Shown here in pieces: positions 1-10,266 of a stretch of 64,000 nt of DNA. Source of the stretch: Bacteroidota bacterium (GTDB lineage Bacteria; Bacteroidota; Bacteroidia; Flavobacteriales_E; Vicingaceae). The translations under genes and the position numbers were made by a program. The notes under the pieces were generated by a model. That model had not been told where the DNA came from. It worked only from the letters and a program-made list of their open reading frames with translations, and ran no database searches. The stretch is taken from the NCBI GenBank assembly GCA_016183805.1, contig JACPDX010000012.1, forward strand, positions 3,195-67,194, written 5' to 3'. How positions within the stretch are numbered: position 1 is the stretch's first letter; each line of letters begins with the position of its first letter.

Positions 1-706
1 AGTTGTCGGGCACTTCAATTACAAATGTTTCGTAAAAAGGATGGTGCGTGTAAGAACCAATGATCACATAGTCGTCCATGTTTAACCCTAAACTTTCGGC
101 ATAGGTTTTTGGAGTGTATTTTTTTCCTTGATATTCAAATTCGGCAGGTAATTTTCCGAAATAAGCGTCTAAGATTCCATCAATGGCATTTCTCCACGAG
201 GTGGTTAGTTTTTTTTGTGGATTTTTTACAATTTCTTCAACGGTAGCTTTCAAAATAGCATCAAGTTCGGCGTGGTTGTGTTTTTCTTCGCCATAATTTA
301 ATCCTTTGTAAATTTCTTCAGGAACTATACCGTATTTTTTTATGGTATGAGGAATGTCGTGAAAAGCACCACCGGCAGCAAAATTAATAGAACCGTGCAT
401 TCTAACGTAGTTGATGGCTTTGTCTAAATAGGCGTTTCGTACAATAAACATTTCCGATAACGAAACCGGTTTTTTGCCTTTACGGATAATCTCAGACTCT
501 AAAAAAGACAAAGATGAAAACGACCAACAAGTCCCTGTCCTTCCCTGGCTTTGAACATCTAACGCTTCAATGTCTTTAACCATGGTAAAGATGTAGTGCC
601 CGTCTTTTTTATTTTTTAACGTGTCGGTTTGTGCGTTGCAATTGAAAATTAGAAATTGGAAATTTGAAATTAACGCAAGAGTAATAATCAGTTGTTTCTT
701 TTTCAT
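1..706 (-). CDS. C1-family cysteine peptidase (bleomycin hydrolase/aminopeptidase C-like), 3' part cut by window edge
   Basis: The reading frame runs from an ATG at 706 leftward out of the window, giving 235 residues with no stop. Residues 1-26 look like a signal peptide ending in NAQ. The papain-type active site is visible as QGRTGTCWSFSS, with the oxyanion Gln at 54 and the catalytic Cys at 60; the His and Asn of the triad would lie beyond the edge. The following region (ISLSEMF-type helix, then GGAFHDIPHTIKKYGIVPEE) matches the secreted C1B/bleomycin-hydrolase-like group of Bacteroidota. It probably degrades peptides in the periplasm or outside the cell. Oddly, codons for about residues 13-23 are an AT-rich simple repeat also seen in intergenic DNA near 30.28 kb. 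Confidence 0.85.
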   Translation of the reverse strand, partial: MKKKQLIITLALISNFQFLIFNCNAQTDTLKNKKDGHYIFTMVKDIEALDVQSQGRTGTCWSFSSLSFLESEIIRKGKKPVSLSEMFIVRNAYLDKAINYVRMHGSINFAAGGAFHDIPHTIKKYGIVPEEIYKGLNYGEEKHNHAELDAILKATVEEIVKNPQKKLTTSWRNAIDGILDAYFGKLPAEFEYQGKKYTPKTYAESLGLNMDDYVIIGSYTHHPFYETFVIEVPDN

Positions 707-733
707 GTATTGTTTTTTTTTAGGACTAAATTA

Positions 734-1852
734 TTAAATATTTTTTTTCCAACATCTTTTTCTTTTGTGTTGGATGTGTTCGTAGTTTTTCCAGTTTTGA
801 ATTACTTTTTGGTTGTCTTCAAAAATACCGGTTGTTTCCATTTCGGTTACTCCGTACTTTTCCATCACGTGATGTAATTCATAAAATAAAACAGCAGTAA
901 CTCCTTTTGCCTGATATTTAGGCAAAATACCTGTTAACATCAAGTCGATTACTTTCGGTTTTTTTAATGCTTTGTTAAGGTGATACCATCCGAAAGGAAA
1001 TAAACTACCTTTCGCTTTTTGGAGTGCTTCAGAAAGAGAAGGAAGCCCGATGATGAATGCGATTAGATTATTTTCCTCGTCAAATACCAATTTAACAAAC
1101 TCAGGATTTATCATCATTAAGTATCTCTTCACATAATAATCAATCATTTCTTTATCCAATTCAACAACACTGTGAAGATCTTTAAAAGCTTCGTTTAAGA
1201 TTTCAAACAATTGAACAGCATACGGTTGTAGTTCGGAGTTTTTGGTAAAAGTTTTAACAGTAACATTGCTTCGTTGTTTAACAATTTCGGCACCTCTTTT
1301 TGCTTTTTCGGGCATCCCATCAAAAAACAAACGAAATTCGATCCAATCTATTTTTTTATCGTAGCCCAATCTAACCAATTGTTCTTGATAATAGGGTAGG
1401 TGATATTCTGATGCAACCGATGGTAAATGTTCAAAACCGTCGACTAACATGCCTTGATGATCTAAATTGGTAAATCCAAGCGGACCTTGAATTTCAACCA
1501 TTCCTTTATCCTTTAACCATTTTTCGGCTACAGAAAAAAGAGCGTTTACTACTTCATCATCATTAATAAATTCTGTTCGGGTAAATCGACCGATTTTTTC
1601 GTTTAGTTTTTCGTTGTATAGTTTGTTAACAATAGCACCAATTCTACCTACACATTTCCCGTCTTTTAGTGCAATCCAAAACTTGGTATCACAAAAACGA
1701 AAAGCAGGATTAAATTCAGGTTTTAAGGCTTTTATTTCGTCTTTTTTAATGGGCGGCACCCAATAGTTATTGTTTTTATAGATGTTAAATTGTACATCAA
1801 CAAAGTTTTTAAAATCTTTTTCGGTGGTAACTTCTTTGATTTCTATTGCCAT
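734..1852 (-). CDS. GNAT-fold N-acetyltransferase-like protein, 372 aa
   Basis: The protein starts MAIEIKEVTTEKDFKNFVDV and has an N-terminal segment (NNYWVPP) and C-terminal acetyltransferase-like region (ILPKYQAKGVTAVLFYEL, then GVTEMETTGIFEDNQ) typical of a two-lobed GNAT-like family common in Bacteroidota and often left as hypothetical. The acetyl-CoA loop is visible as QAKGVTAV around residues 314-321. The substrate is not known. No signal peptide or membrane segment is seen, so it should be cytoplasmic. It lies 27 bp downstream of the C1 peptidase start and is preceded by a simple-repeat spacer. Family assignment is good, function unknown. Confidence 0.75.
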   Translation of the reverse strand: MAIEIKEVTTEKDFKNFVDVQFNIYKNNNYWVPPIKKDEIKALKPEFNPAFRFCDTKFWIALKDGKCVGRIGAIVNKLYNEKLNEKIGRFTRTEFINDDEVVNALFSVAEKWLKDKGMVEIQGPLGFTNLDHQGMLVDGFEHLPSVASEYHLPYYQEQLVRLGYDKKIDWIEFRLFFDGMPEKAKRGAEIVKQRSNVTVKTFTKNSELQPYAVQLFEILNEAFKDLHSVVELDKEMIDYYVKRYLMMINPEFVKLVFDEENNLIAFIIGLPSLSEALQKAKGSLFPFGWYHLNKALKKPKVIDLMLTGILPKYQAKGVTAVLFYELHHVMEKYGVTEMETTGIFEDNQKVIQNWKNYEHIQHKRKRCWKKNI

Positions 1853-1859
1853 TTTTTTT

Positions 1860-1912
1860 AGTTTCTGGTTTTTAGTTTCTCGCAGATTACACAGATTTCC
1901 GCAGAGTTTTTA
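1860..1912. repeat. Degenerate Bacteroidota-type intergenic repeat
   Basis: The spacer between the GNAT-like gene and the DUF6438 gene contains tandem TTTCTGGTTTTTAGTTTCT wording followed by CGCAGATTACACAGATTTC CGCAGAG, with internal near-copies (CGCAGATT / CAGATTTCCGCAG). This kind of text recurs between genes in many Bacteroidota genomes. It has no coding potential and no clear terminator shape. Confidence 0.55.
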
Positions 1913-1940
1913 TATTCCCTTTCCCCTTCACTAGTCCCTT

Positions 1941-2417
1941 TCACTTTTTTTTTAAGTTACTTTTATATACTATTTCTTCCACTAATTTCTCCAAATCTTT
2001 TAATTCCGGAGGTCCATTGTGTCGGTTGGTGATTTTTTTAAATTGCTTATTCAGTGTTACTTCAAAGATAGTAGACGGAATATCGGTTGCCGGACTATCG
2101 TATTTATCTTTTAGTTCAAAAAAGTTGATTTCGTTGATTTTAGTTTTTATCAAATCTACCTCTGATTTTGAAAGATTAGCTTCGTGTTGACCCACATAAT
2201 CAACAAACATTTTACCCAAATAACTTACCTTACCGTTGTTAAAAATTTCGACAACATAACTGGGGCATTTTCCGTAGCAAGGAGTACGCTGAATTTTCAA
2301 AAAGAGGGTAGTATCTTCAACAGCATTTGTGGTAGTTATTTTTTTCTCTTGAGGTTTACAACTTACTAATGTTGATATGAATACAATAACGAATAGAATA
2401 GAAAAAACTGCTTTCAT
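1941..2417 (-). CDS. DUF6438-type lipoprotein, 158 aa
   Basis: A lipoprotein signal is clear: a hydrophobic stretch and then STLVSCKP with the lipidated Cys at residue 20. The mature part contains LKIQRTPCYGKCPSYVV followed by IFNNGKVSYLG, the signature of DUF6438 (two close cysteines in PCYGKCP). Function is unknown. It starts 4 bp downstream of yidC and is therefore probably the last gene of a pyrG-yidC operon. The lipoprotein and family calls are secure; no role can be assigned. Confidence 0.8.
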   Translation of the reverse strand: MKAVFSILFVIVFISTLVSCKPQEKKITTTNAVEDTTLFLKIQRTPCYGKCPSYVVEIFNNGKVSYLGKMFVDYVGQHEANLSKSEVDLIKTKINEINFFELKDKYDSPATDIPSTIFEVTLNKQFKKITNRHNGPPELKDLEKLVEEIVYKSNLKKK

Positions 2418-2421
2418 CTGC

Positions 2422-4374
2422 TTATTTCTTTTTACCTCTTGCTTGTTGTATAGTTTGAGCTTCTTTCATTTTTTGCTCCAATTTAGCTGCAAACCCTGAT
2501 TTTTTTACCGGCTTAGCTTTGTGTGATTCCAGTTTTGCCAATACTTTTTTCTCATCAACAATATATTCTTTAATAATCCATTGTTGAGCAATAGTAATAA
2601 CATTAGCAATTAAATAATAATAACTTAAACCAGCAGCATAACTGTTAAAGAAAAACAACATCATTACAGGCATCAAGTACATCATTATTTTCATTTGTTG
2701 GGCCATCATACCATCCATTCCGGCACCGGCAGTCATTTGGCTGTTTGCTTTGGTGTAAAAAATCATGGAAATTGCCATCAACAAAGTAAATAAACTTACG
2801 TGGTCGCCATAAAAAGGAATGTTAAAGGGTAATTGGTAAATAGAATCGTAAGTAGATAAATCTTCAGCCCACAAGAAACTTTTTTGTCGTAATTCGAACG
2901 TTGCAGGGAAAAACCGAAACAACGCAAATAAAATAGGCATCTGTATCAACATGGGGATACATCCCGCCAAAGGATTTACCCCTGTTTGACGGTAAAGCGA
3001 CATGGTGGCTTGTTGTAATTTCATTTTGTCGCTGCCAATTTTTTCTTTCAGGGCGTCAATCTGAGGTTTTAATACCCGCATTTTGGCACTGCTCAGGTAA
3101 GTTTTCCAGGTAATCGGAAAAAGCACCAATTTGATGATAAAAGTTAACAGCAGGATAATAATTCCAATCTGCATTCCAAAGCTGTTCAGGAAATTAAAAA
3201 CAGGGCGGATTAAAATGGCATTTACCCATCCAAAAATTCCCCAACCGTAATTCATTGTTTCGTCTAAACCGTAGCCAATTTCTTTAAACGTATCGTATTG
3301 GTTTGGTCCAAAATAAAATTGTAATTCGTGTTTTTGTTTGGCATCATTAGTGAAAGGTATTGATAAATTTGTAGCCATACCTTCAACATAATTTGGTGTT
3401 TTAAATTCAGGTATTTCAATGGTTTCAATGCTTGCATCAGTTTTGTCGAAAGGTTGCGATTTTGAAATAAGGGTAGAGTTAAAATATTGTTGTTTAAACA
3501 TGACCCAATCAACCGAAGCGATTAAGTTTTCTTTTTCATACTTCATTTCGTTGATGTAATCCACATCACCTTTGTTGTATTTGTAATAAATGGTACTAAT
3601 TTGTTGTTGATTTTTAACCGTTTTCTCCTGATTTGGGGTAAACATGCTCCAATTGATAAACAAGTTGGAATGTGGTGCCAATACTTCACCGAATCCTACC
3701 GTTTCTACATCAAAATCAACTAAATAAGAGCTTCCATGTAAAGTATAATTAAAAGCAAGGTATTCGTTTTTTGAATTTCCATAAAGTTTTAAAGTAAAGG
3801 TTTTTGCATCATTTCCTGAAACTTTAAATTCGGTATTGGTGGTTTCGAAAAATAAATTTTCGGTATTTATCGAACGAATAGAGTTTCCTCCGGTAATTCC
3901 GGGTAAGGTTAATTCAATATTAAAGCGAGAAGAATCTTCGTTAAATAAAATTAAAGGTGTTTGTTGATAGGTTTTAAATTCTTTTAGTTCGACAGAAGCA
4001 ATTCTACCACCTTGGTTAGAGAGGGTTATTTTTAACTTGTCGTTTTCAATAACAAAATGTTTTTTTTCTCCTTCCGAAGCGTTTGAAAAAGGACCGAAGA
4101 CTGCAAATTGTTCAATATTTTTTAGTGAATCGTTGTCTGCAACAGCAATACTATCAGTAACTATTGTAGAATCTATGACTGGTAAAACAGTTTCAGATAA
4201 AGTGGATTTGTTGTCTGTTTGTTCAACTTTAGCTTTTTCTTTAGCTAATAACTCCTTTTTTTTAGCAGCTATCTCTGCCTCAGATGGCTGTGTTACGTAG
4301 CTAAATATTAATAAAATAGCTCCTATAATTACTAATCCTATAATTGAATTTTTGTCTAATCCTTGTTTGCTCAT
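2422..4374 (-). CDS. yidC: Membrane protein insertase YidC, 650 aa
   Basis: YidC inserts and folds inner-membrane proteins, alone or with SecYEG. The N-terminal membrane anchor (GLVIIGAILLIFSYV, residues about 13-27) is followed by a long periplasmic domain (about 90-370) and by the conserved Oxa1 core from about 395: GIIILLLTFIIKLVLFPI, then the coiled cytoplasmic hairpin (MRVLKPQIDALKEKIG) and GVNPLAGCIPMLIQMPILFALF. The C-terminus is basic, as usual for ribosome contact. Length and domain order are normal for a Gram-negative YidC. It lies 30 bp downstream of pyrG, same strand, and is likely co-transcribed with it. Confidence 0.97.
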   Translation of the reverse strand: MSKQGLDKNSIIGLVIIGAILLIFSYVTQPSEAEIAAKKKELLAKEKAKVEQTDNKSTLSETVLPVIDSTIVTDSIAVADNDSLKNIEQFAVFGPFSNASEGEKKHFVIENDKLKITLSNQGGRIASVELKEFKTYQQTPLILFNEDSSRFNIELTLPGITGGNSIRSINTENLFFETTNTEFKVSGNDAKTFTLKLYGNSKNEYLAFNYTLHGSSYLVDFDVETVGFGEVLAPHSNLFINWSMFTPNQEKTVKNQQQISTIYYKYNKGDVDYINEMKYEKENLIASVDWVMFKQQYFNSTLISKSQPFDKTDASIETIEIPEFKTPNYVEGMATNLSIPFTNDAKQKHELQFYFGPNQYDTFKEIGYGLDETMNYGWGIFGWVNAILIRPVFNFLNSFGMQIGIIILLLTFIIKLVLFPITWKTYLSSAKMRVLKPQIDALKEKIGSDKMKLQQATMSLYRQTGVNPLAGCIPMLIQMPILFALFRFFPATFELRQKSFLWAEDLSTYDSIYQLPFNIPFYGDHVSLFTLLMAISMIFYTKANSQMTAGAGMDGMMAQQMKIMMYLMPVMMLFFFNSYAAGLSYYYLIANVITIAQQWIIKEYIVDEKKVLAKLESHKAKPVKKSGFAAKLEQKMKEAQTIQQARGKKK

Positions 4375-4384
4375 TTAGTTTATT

Positions 4385-6120
<1,736 letters not shown>

Positions 6121-6262
6121 TTAAACCTTATTAAAAAGTATAAATTTTCAACAAAAAAAAGAAGTCTGAAGTTTGAATACTTAAGTCTGAAGACTACCCC
6201 TTGCTCTTGCAAGTTTAACGAAGCATAACTTGTGGTAAAATAAAACCAACAGAAAAAACATT

Positions 6263-7150
6263 CTACTTAAACTTGTTCACAAAATAAATACCCACTAAAA
6301 TAACCACAATGCCTAATACTTGAATAAGGTTGATGAGTTCTCCATCAAAAATACCCCACATGATGGCAAAAACAGGGATTAAATAAGTAACCGTAGAAGC
6401 AAACAAAGCAGAAGTTTGTTTTACCAGCATGTTAAAAATAATTAACGAAAATGCTGTCCCAAATAAAGAGAGGATAAAAATATACGATAATGCAGTTGTC
6501 GCTTCGGGATTGTTAAAAGTAGTATAAACAAAATCGGTGGCAAACAAATAAATGAGCAGGGGAGGACCAATAAATAAAAATGCAAATGAAGAAACTACAA
6601 TAGAATTTACTTCCTGTAAATATTTTTTAATGGTATTTACACTTATAGCATAACACAAGGTAGCTGCAATAACATAAAAACTGTAAGAAGTTTCTGATTC
6701 GCCAATATCAAAACCATTGCCGGTAATAAGCATTACAGCACCAATTAACCCAATAAAAACCCCAATAAATTTGAGTTTGTTGGTGGGCACTTTAAAAAAC
6801 AATACACCAAGTGTGATGGTAAACAAAGGAACTAACGAGTTTAACATTCCTGCTAACGAACTGGAAATACCGGTTTCGGCTTTGGTAAATAAAAAAGCAG
6901 GAATTCCGTTACCAAACAAACCAACAATAACGAGGTGTTTCCAGTATTTTTTATCTACTTTTTTGATATTGTAGAGGATAAAAGGCAGAAAACAAAAAAA
7001 TGCAATAACCATCCGTAAAGTAGCAACTTCACTTGAAGAATAAGCAACCAAACCTTTTTTCATTAAAATAAACGAGCTGCCCCAAATAAAAGCGAGTAAA
7101 AGAATGGCTAAAATTTGCCAAAATGGTTTGGATAAATCGAAAAATTTCAT
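6263..7150 (-). CDS. EamA/DMT-family transporter, 295 aa
   Basis: About ten hydrophobic segments arranged as two five-helix EamA halves, with LLAFIWGSSFILMKKGL at the start of the first half and the conserved second-half start (YSFYVIAATLCYAISVNTIKKY). This is the drug/metabolite transporter superfamily, typically exporting amino acids or metabolites; the substrate cannot be told. The start ATG at 7150 is supported by a TACATTTG element on the minus strand at 7168-7175. It is divergent from the heavy-metal-binding gene at 7219. Confidence 0.9.
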   Translation of the reverse strand: MKFFDLSKPFWQILAILLLAFIWGSSFILMKKGLVAYSSSEVATLRMVIAFFCFLPFILYNIKKVDKKYWKHLVIVGLFGNGIPAFLFTKAETGISSSLAGMLNSLVPLFTITLGVLFFKVPTNKLKFIGVFIGLIGAVMLITGNGFDIGESETSYSFYVIAATLCYAISVNTIKKYLQEVNSIVVSSFAFLFIGPPLLIYLFATDFVYTTFNNPEATTALSYIFILSLFGTAFSLIIFNMLVKQTSALFASTVTYLIPVFAIMWGIFDGELINLIQVLGIVVILVGIYFVNKFK

Positions 7151-7167
7151 GTTAATTTTAAAGTCGT

Positions 7168-7175
7168 CAAATGTA
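7168..7175 (-). promoter_or_regulatory. Putative -7 element for the EamA transporter gene
   Basis: Minus strand reads TACATTTG, matching TAnnTTTG, with 17 nt to the ATG at 7150. It forms a divergent pair with the plus-strand element at 7200-7207. Confidence 0.45.
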
Positions 7176-7199
7176 GGTACATTTAATTTGATTTTTTCG

Positions 7200-7207
7200 T
7201 AATTTTG
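7200..7207 (+). promoter_or_regulatory. Putative -7 element for the HMA protein gene
   Basis: TAATTTTG matches TAnnTTTG and lies only 11 nt before the ATG at 7219, so the 5' leader would be only a few nucleotides long. Confidence 0.45.
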
Positions 7208-7218
7208 ACGTATTAATT

Positions 7219-7422
7219 ATGCAAACAGAATTAAAAATAGAAGGTTTAAGTTGTGGACATTGTGTAAATGCTGTTTCCAACATTTTAAAAGACCTTAAAG
7301 GCGTAACATCTTATTCAGTAAATTTACCTGATAAAGCAGTGGTAGAGTTTGACGAAAACCTTATCTCGCTGGAAACCATAAAAAAAGAAATTAACGATTC
7401 AGAAATTTATAAAGCCATTTAA
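7219..7422 (+). CDS. Heavy-metal-associated (HMA) copper-chaperone-like protein, 67 aa
   Basis: A single HMA domain of normal length with the metal-binding loop GLSCGHC (Cys12 and Cys15, CxxC) and the expected beta-alpha-beta-beta-alpha-beta pattern (KGVTSYSVNLPDKAVVEFDE). Such proteins carry Cu(I) or another soft metal in the cytoplasm. It lies 2 bp upstream of a second HMA-domain gene that encodes a lipoprotein, so the two are probably one transcript. No copper ATPase is nearby in this window, so the partner is unknown. Confidence 0.88.
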   Translation: MQTELKIEGLSCGHCVNAVSNILKDLKGVTSYSVNLPDKAVVEFDENLISLETIKKEINDSEIYKAI

Positions 7423-7424
7423 TT

Positions 7425-7901
7425 ATGAAAACGATTGTAAAAGTAGCCCTGTTAAGTGCATTTTCTTTATTAATGGCTTGTAGTTCGAATACCGAACCTA
7501 CTGCCGAAAAAACAGAAATAAAAGCGGAAAACGTGGTAGTTGCCGATTTTGCTATTGATGGAATGGTTTGTGCCATGGGTTGTGCTAAAACCATTGAAGA
7601 TGAAGTACTAGGAATGAATGGTGTTGCTGCCAGCTCTGTAGATTATGAATCGGGTAAAGCTCATTTTGAATACGATAAAACACAACTCACCGAAGCAGAA
7701 TTGATTGCTAAAATTGAAAGCCTTGCCGATGGACAATACCACGTAAAACCTTGGACTGAACCAACCGAAGAGTCGGTAACAGAAATTTCTACCGAAGAAT
7801 CAAGCAATACTAGCACTGAAGAGGATAAAGCAAAGGTAAAAGTGAAAATACCTAATTTTCAAATACCTAACTTGTTTACTTTTTTAATTAATCAGGTTTA
7901 A
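7425..7901 (+). CDS. HMA-domain lipoprotein with CxxxC metal site, 158 aa
   Basis: The N-terminus is a lipoprotein signal (FSLLMACSS, lipidated Cys19). Residues about 38-108 form an HMA domain (VADFAIDGMVCAMGCAKTIE, then GVAASSVDYESGKAHFEY). The metal loop is CAMGC: Cys49 and Cys53 are separated by three residues instead of the usual two. A low-complexity Glu/Ser/Thr-rich tail follows (about 110-140). As a lipoprotein it should face the periplasm, while its neighbour is cytoplasmic. It probably binds a transition metal; the specificity is not readable. It ends 3 bp from a convergent gene. Confidence 0.82.
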   Translation: MKTIVKVALLSAFSLLMACSSNTEPTAEKTEIKAENVVVADFAIDGMVCAMGCAKTIEDEVLGMNGVAASSVDYESGKAHFEYDKTQLTEAELIAKIESLADGQYHVKPWTEPTEESVTEISTEESSNTSTEEDKAKVKVKIPNFQIPNLFTFLINQV

Positions 7902-7904
7902 GGC

Positions 7905-8474
7905 TTATTTCCCTGTTAATACATTTAAGTTAAAACCTAACCCAAACGAAAGGCGGAGTTCATCTAAATGGATGGTTTTTTGGTTGGAAAGATGTTTTCC
8001 TGAAACATACCTACCATCTATAAACAAGTGAAACCAACTCGAGGCATAAAAGTTAAAACCCGCAACAGCAGAAATTAATGGGCTGACTTCCACATTGTTT
8101 TCTTGGTTTATAGTTATAAAGTCGTCTTGTGTTAAAGCAATACCCGGTTGAAAACCTACATAAGGCACAAAATGGTGTTGAGTATTAAAATGGTACGAAG
8201 CTCCTGCAAACAATTGGTGGTTTAGGTTTAGCATTTGTTTTTTTCCCGATTTTAAGTAATAGTAAATGTCTCCTCGAGCAGTAATTTGGTTGCTCACAAA
8301 ATATTCAGTAACTCCATGTATGTATATATTGGTTTGTTCGTGTTTGGTCATTCCACCAAAACTAATAGTTCCTGTTGCTCGTAACAAGCCTTTTTGTGCA
8401 ATGGCATTGTCGGTTTCTTGTGCTGATAGAAACAGTGGAAATAAGAAGGTGAGTAGAATCAGTTTTTTTACCAT
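7905..8474 (-). CDS. Small outer-membrane beta-barrel protein, 189 aa
   Basis: A signal peptide (MVKKLILLTFLFPLFLSAQE) is followed by alternating amphipathic strands with GTISFGGMT, HHFVPYVGFQPGIAL and FHLFIDGRYVSG, the look of an 8-strand OmpX/OmpW-like barrel. No specific family is recognised. Its start overlaps the end of the upstream gene (8468-9109) by 7 bp, and both have the same architecture, so they are likely co-translated. Role unknown. Confidence 0.7.
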   Translation of the reverse strand: MVKKLILLTFLFPLFLSAQETDNAIAQKGLLRATGTISFGGMTKHEQTNIYIHGVTEYFVSNQITARGDIYYYLKSGKKQMLNLNHQLFAGASYHFNTQHHFVPYVGFQPGIALTQDDFITINQENNVEVSPLISAVAGFNFYASSWFHLFIDGRYVSGKHLSNQKTIHLDELRLSFGLGFNLNVLTGK

Positions 8475-9109
8475 AGCTGAGCAATTTTATAGTTTAAACT
8501 TATGGTGAACAACAAATGACCTTCGAGGCTAATATCTTCCTGATTATCTTCGAAATGAATCACTTCTTTACCGTTTTCGGTGTGTGTATGTGTGTGGATG
8601 TCATTTCCCAAATGTATCATGTATTGGCTCGAAACCGACAGGTTGAAATTCGGCGAAAGGTTGACGTGTGTTCCCAAACCAACTTGAGTTGCAGAACTCC
8701 AGCGTTCATCAAAAAGAGCCGTGGTTTTTTCTGTAGATGGTTTTAACAACGAAATTTTGGTGTAATCGAAACAATGCCCTGCCAAAATATAAGGAGTAAA
8801 CAATTGTTGTTCTCGTTTTAGCGGATAAAACATTACCGACCAACCAATGTGAGCATCATTTCGATTAGCTAAACCATTCATGTCTTCGGTAAAATAATCG
8901 GCAAACCATTCGGTATTGATGTATTTTCCAAAGCTTAAACGAAACTGACCGCCAAAACCCGTTCCAACATTACCAGAACCACTAAATGTACTAAAGGTAG
9001 AGCGAGTACCCAATTCTAAAACTCCGCTGTCTTTAAATTTACTTTCCTGTGCTTTTGTTGAAAAACAAATAAAAATAAATAAGGTAGTAATGAGATGTCT
9101 ATTTTTCAT
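8468..9109 (-). CDS. Outer-membrane beta-barrel protein, 213 aa
   Basis: A signal peptide (cut after STKAQ) precedes strand-rich sequence such as VLELGTRSTFSTFSGSG, GTGFGGQFRLSFGKYI and FTPYILAGHCFDYTKI, as in small porin-like or OmpX-type barrels. It contains a short His/Thr-rich loop (DIHTHTHTENG, near residue 172) encoded by a GT/CA-rich run. It is first of a two-gene unit with 7905-8474. A TATATTTG promoter element lies at 9138-9145 on the minus strand. Confidence 0.7.
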   Translation of the reverse strand: MKNRHLITTLFIFICFSTKAQESKFKDSGVLELGTRSTFSTFSGSGNVGTGFGGQFRLSFGKYINTEWFADYFTEDMNGLANRNDAHIGWSVMFYPLKREQQLFTPYILAGHCFDYTKISLLKPSTEKTTALFDERWSSATQVGLGTHVNLSPNFNLSVSSQYMIHLGNDIHTHTHTENGKEVIHFEDNQEDISLEGHLLFTISLNYKIAQLW

Positions 9110-9137
9110 GTAATGTGTTTTGTAACATAAAACGTAC

Positions 9138-9145
9138 CAAATATA
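9138..9145 (-). promoter_or_regulatory. Putative -7 element for the barrel gene pair
   Basis: Minus strand reads TATATTTG (TAnnTTTG), 28 nt upstream of the ATG at 9109. Confidence 0.45.
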
Positions 9146-9190
9146 ATATCATTTTAGGAAGAAGCAAATAAATACTGTTTTAATAGTTGT

Positions 9191-9198
9191 TACTTTTG
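9191..9198 (+). promoter_or_regulatory. Putative -7 element that fixes the ctaA start
   Basis: TACTTTTG matches TAnnTTTG. It overlaps an in-frame upstream TTG (9187), which therefore cannot be the translation start if this promoter is used; the ATG at 9217 follows 18 nt later. Confidence 0.5.
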
Positions 9199-9216
9199 TC
9201 GTTTAAATCTTTTTTC

Positions 9217-10236
9217 ATGGAGAATCAACAAAATAACCCCATCATTATTTGGCTTTTAACAGGCTGTTTGTTAATTTTTTTAATGGTAATTATTGGGGGA
9301 ATTACCCGCCTTACCAATTCTGGTTTATCTATGGTTGATTGGAATCCGATTATGGGATTTATACCTCCTATGAGCGATTTATCCTGGAATGAAGCTTTTG
9401 ATAAATACAAGCAATATCCTGAATACCAACTCGTAAATTATCATTTTACTTTAGATGAATTTAAATCGATATTTTTTTGGGAATATTTTCACCGCTTAAT
9501 TGGAAGGGTAATAGGAGTAGTGTTTCTACTTCCATTTATTTATTTTCTAATTAGAAAACAATTATCTAAAAAGCTTATTCTACAGTGTTTAATATTGTTT
9601 GGTATGGGTGGTTTGCAAGGTTTTATTGGTTGGTGGATGGTAAAAAGTGGTTTGGTAAAAGACCCTGATGTGAGTCATTTTAGGTTGGCGATTCATTTAA
9701 TTACCGCTTTTTTAACTTTTGCATATACTTTTTGGGTGGCTTTGGGATTAATGTATGAAGATAAAAAGACTATAGACTTTAAGAGTTTAACAGTGATTTT
9801 ATATTTCATTTTTGGAGTAACTGTTTTACAAATAATTTACGGGGCTTTTGTAGCAGGATTAAATGCAGGTTTTGTAATGAACACTTTTCCTAAAATGGGC
9901 GACCAATGGATAAGCGATTCGGTTACTGCTTTGTCGCCAACATGGTTAAATTTTGTTGAAGGAATAGGAGGTGTACAATTTATACACCGTTATTTAGCAT
10001 ACTTGGTGGTTGGATTAATTATTTATTTTGTAGTCAGAAGTCGGAAATATGAACTTTCGGTTAGACAAAAAAAATCAACAAATATTTTATTGTATGCTGT
10101 ACTTTTTCAATTTTTGTTAGGTGTTTTTACGTTGATTTTATCCGTTCCAGTTTGGTTAGGAGTTTTGCATCAATTGGGTGCTTTTTTATTGTTAACTGCA
10201 ATAGTATTTTCGATGCACGCATATAAAAAAAGTTAA
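9217..10236 (+). CDS. ctaA: Heme A synthase (COX15/CtaA family), 339 aa
   Basis: CtaA/COX15 oxidises the C8 methyl of heme O to make heme A for cytochrome oxidase. Eight hydrophobic segments are visible in two homologous four-helix halves, with family motifs IGGITRLTNSGLSMVDWNP near the N-terminus, FWEYFHRLIGRVIG (heme-ligand His), HFRLAIHLITA, FIHRYLAYLV and LGVLHQLGAF with the paired His residues. Start chosen at the ATG (MENQQNN) because a promoter element overlaps the only upstream alternative. No cytochrome oxidase or protoheme farnesyltransferase gene is next to it. It converges on an MFS transporter gene. Confidence 0.93.
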   Translation: MENQQNNPIIIWLLTGCLLIFLMVIIGGITRLTNSGLSMVDWNPIMGFIPPMSDLSWNEAFDKYKQYPEYQLVNYHFTLDEFKSIFFWEYFHRLIGRVIGVVFLLPFIYFLIRKQLSKKLILQCLILFGMGGLQGFIGWWMVKSGLVKDPDVSHFRLAIHLITAFLTFAYTFWVALGLMYEDKKTIDFKSLTVILYFIFGVTVLQIIYGAFVAGLNAGFVMNTFPKMGDQWISDSVTALSPTWLNFVEGIGGVQFIHRYLAYLVVGLIIYFVVRSRKYELSVRQKKSTNILLYAVLFQFLLGVFTLILSVPVWLGVLHQLGAFLLLTAIVFSMHAYKKS

Positions 10237-10266
10237 ACCTCAATTTCACCCGATTTTAACTTCTTT

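Noticed and set aside
9187-9216. TTG start extending heme A synthase by ten residues
   Set aside because: It overlaps a perfect promoter element, and the ATG at 9217 gives the normal family N-terminus.
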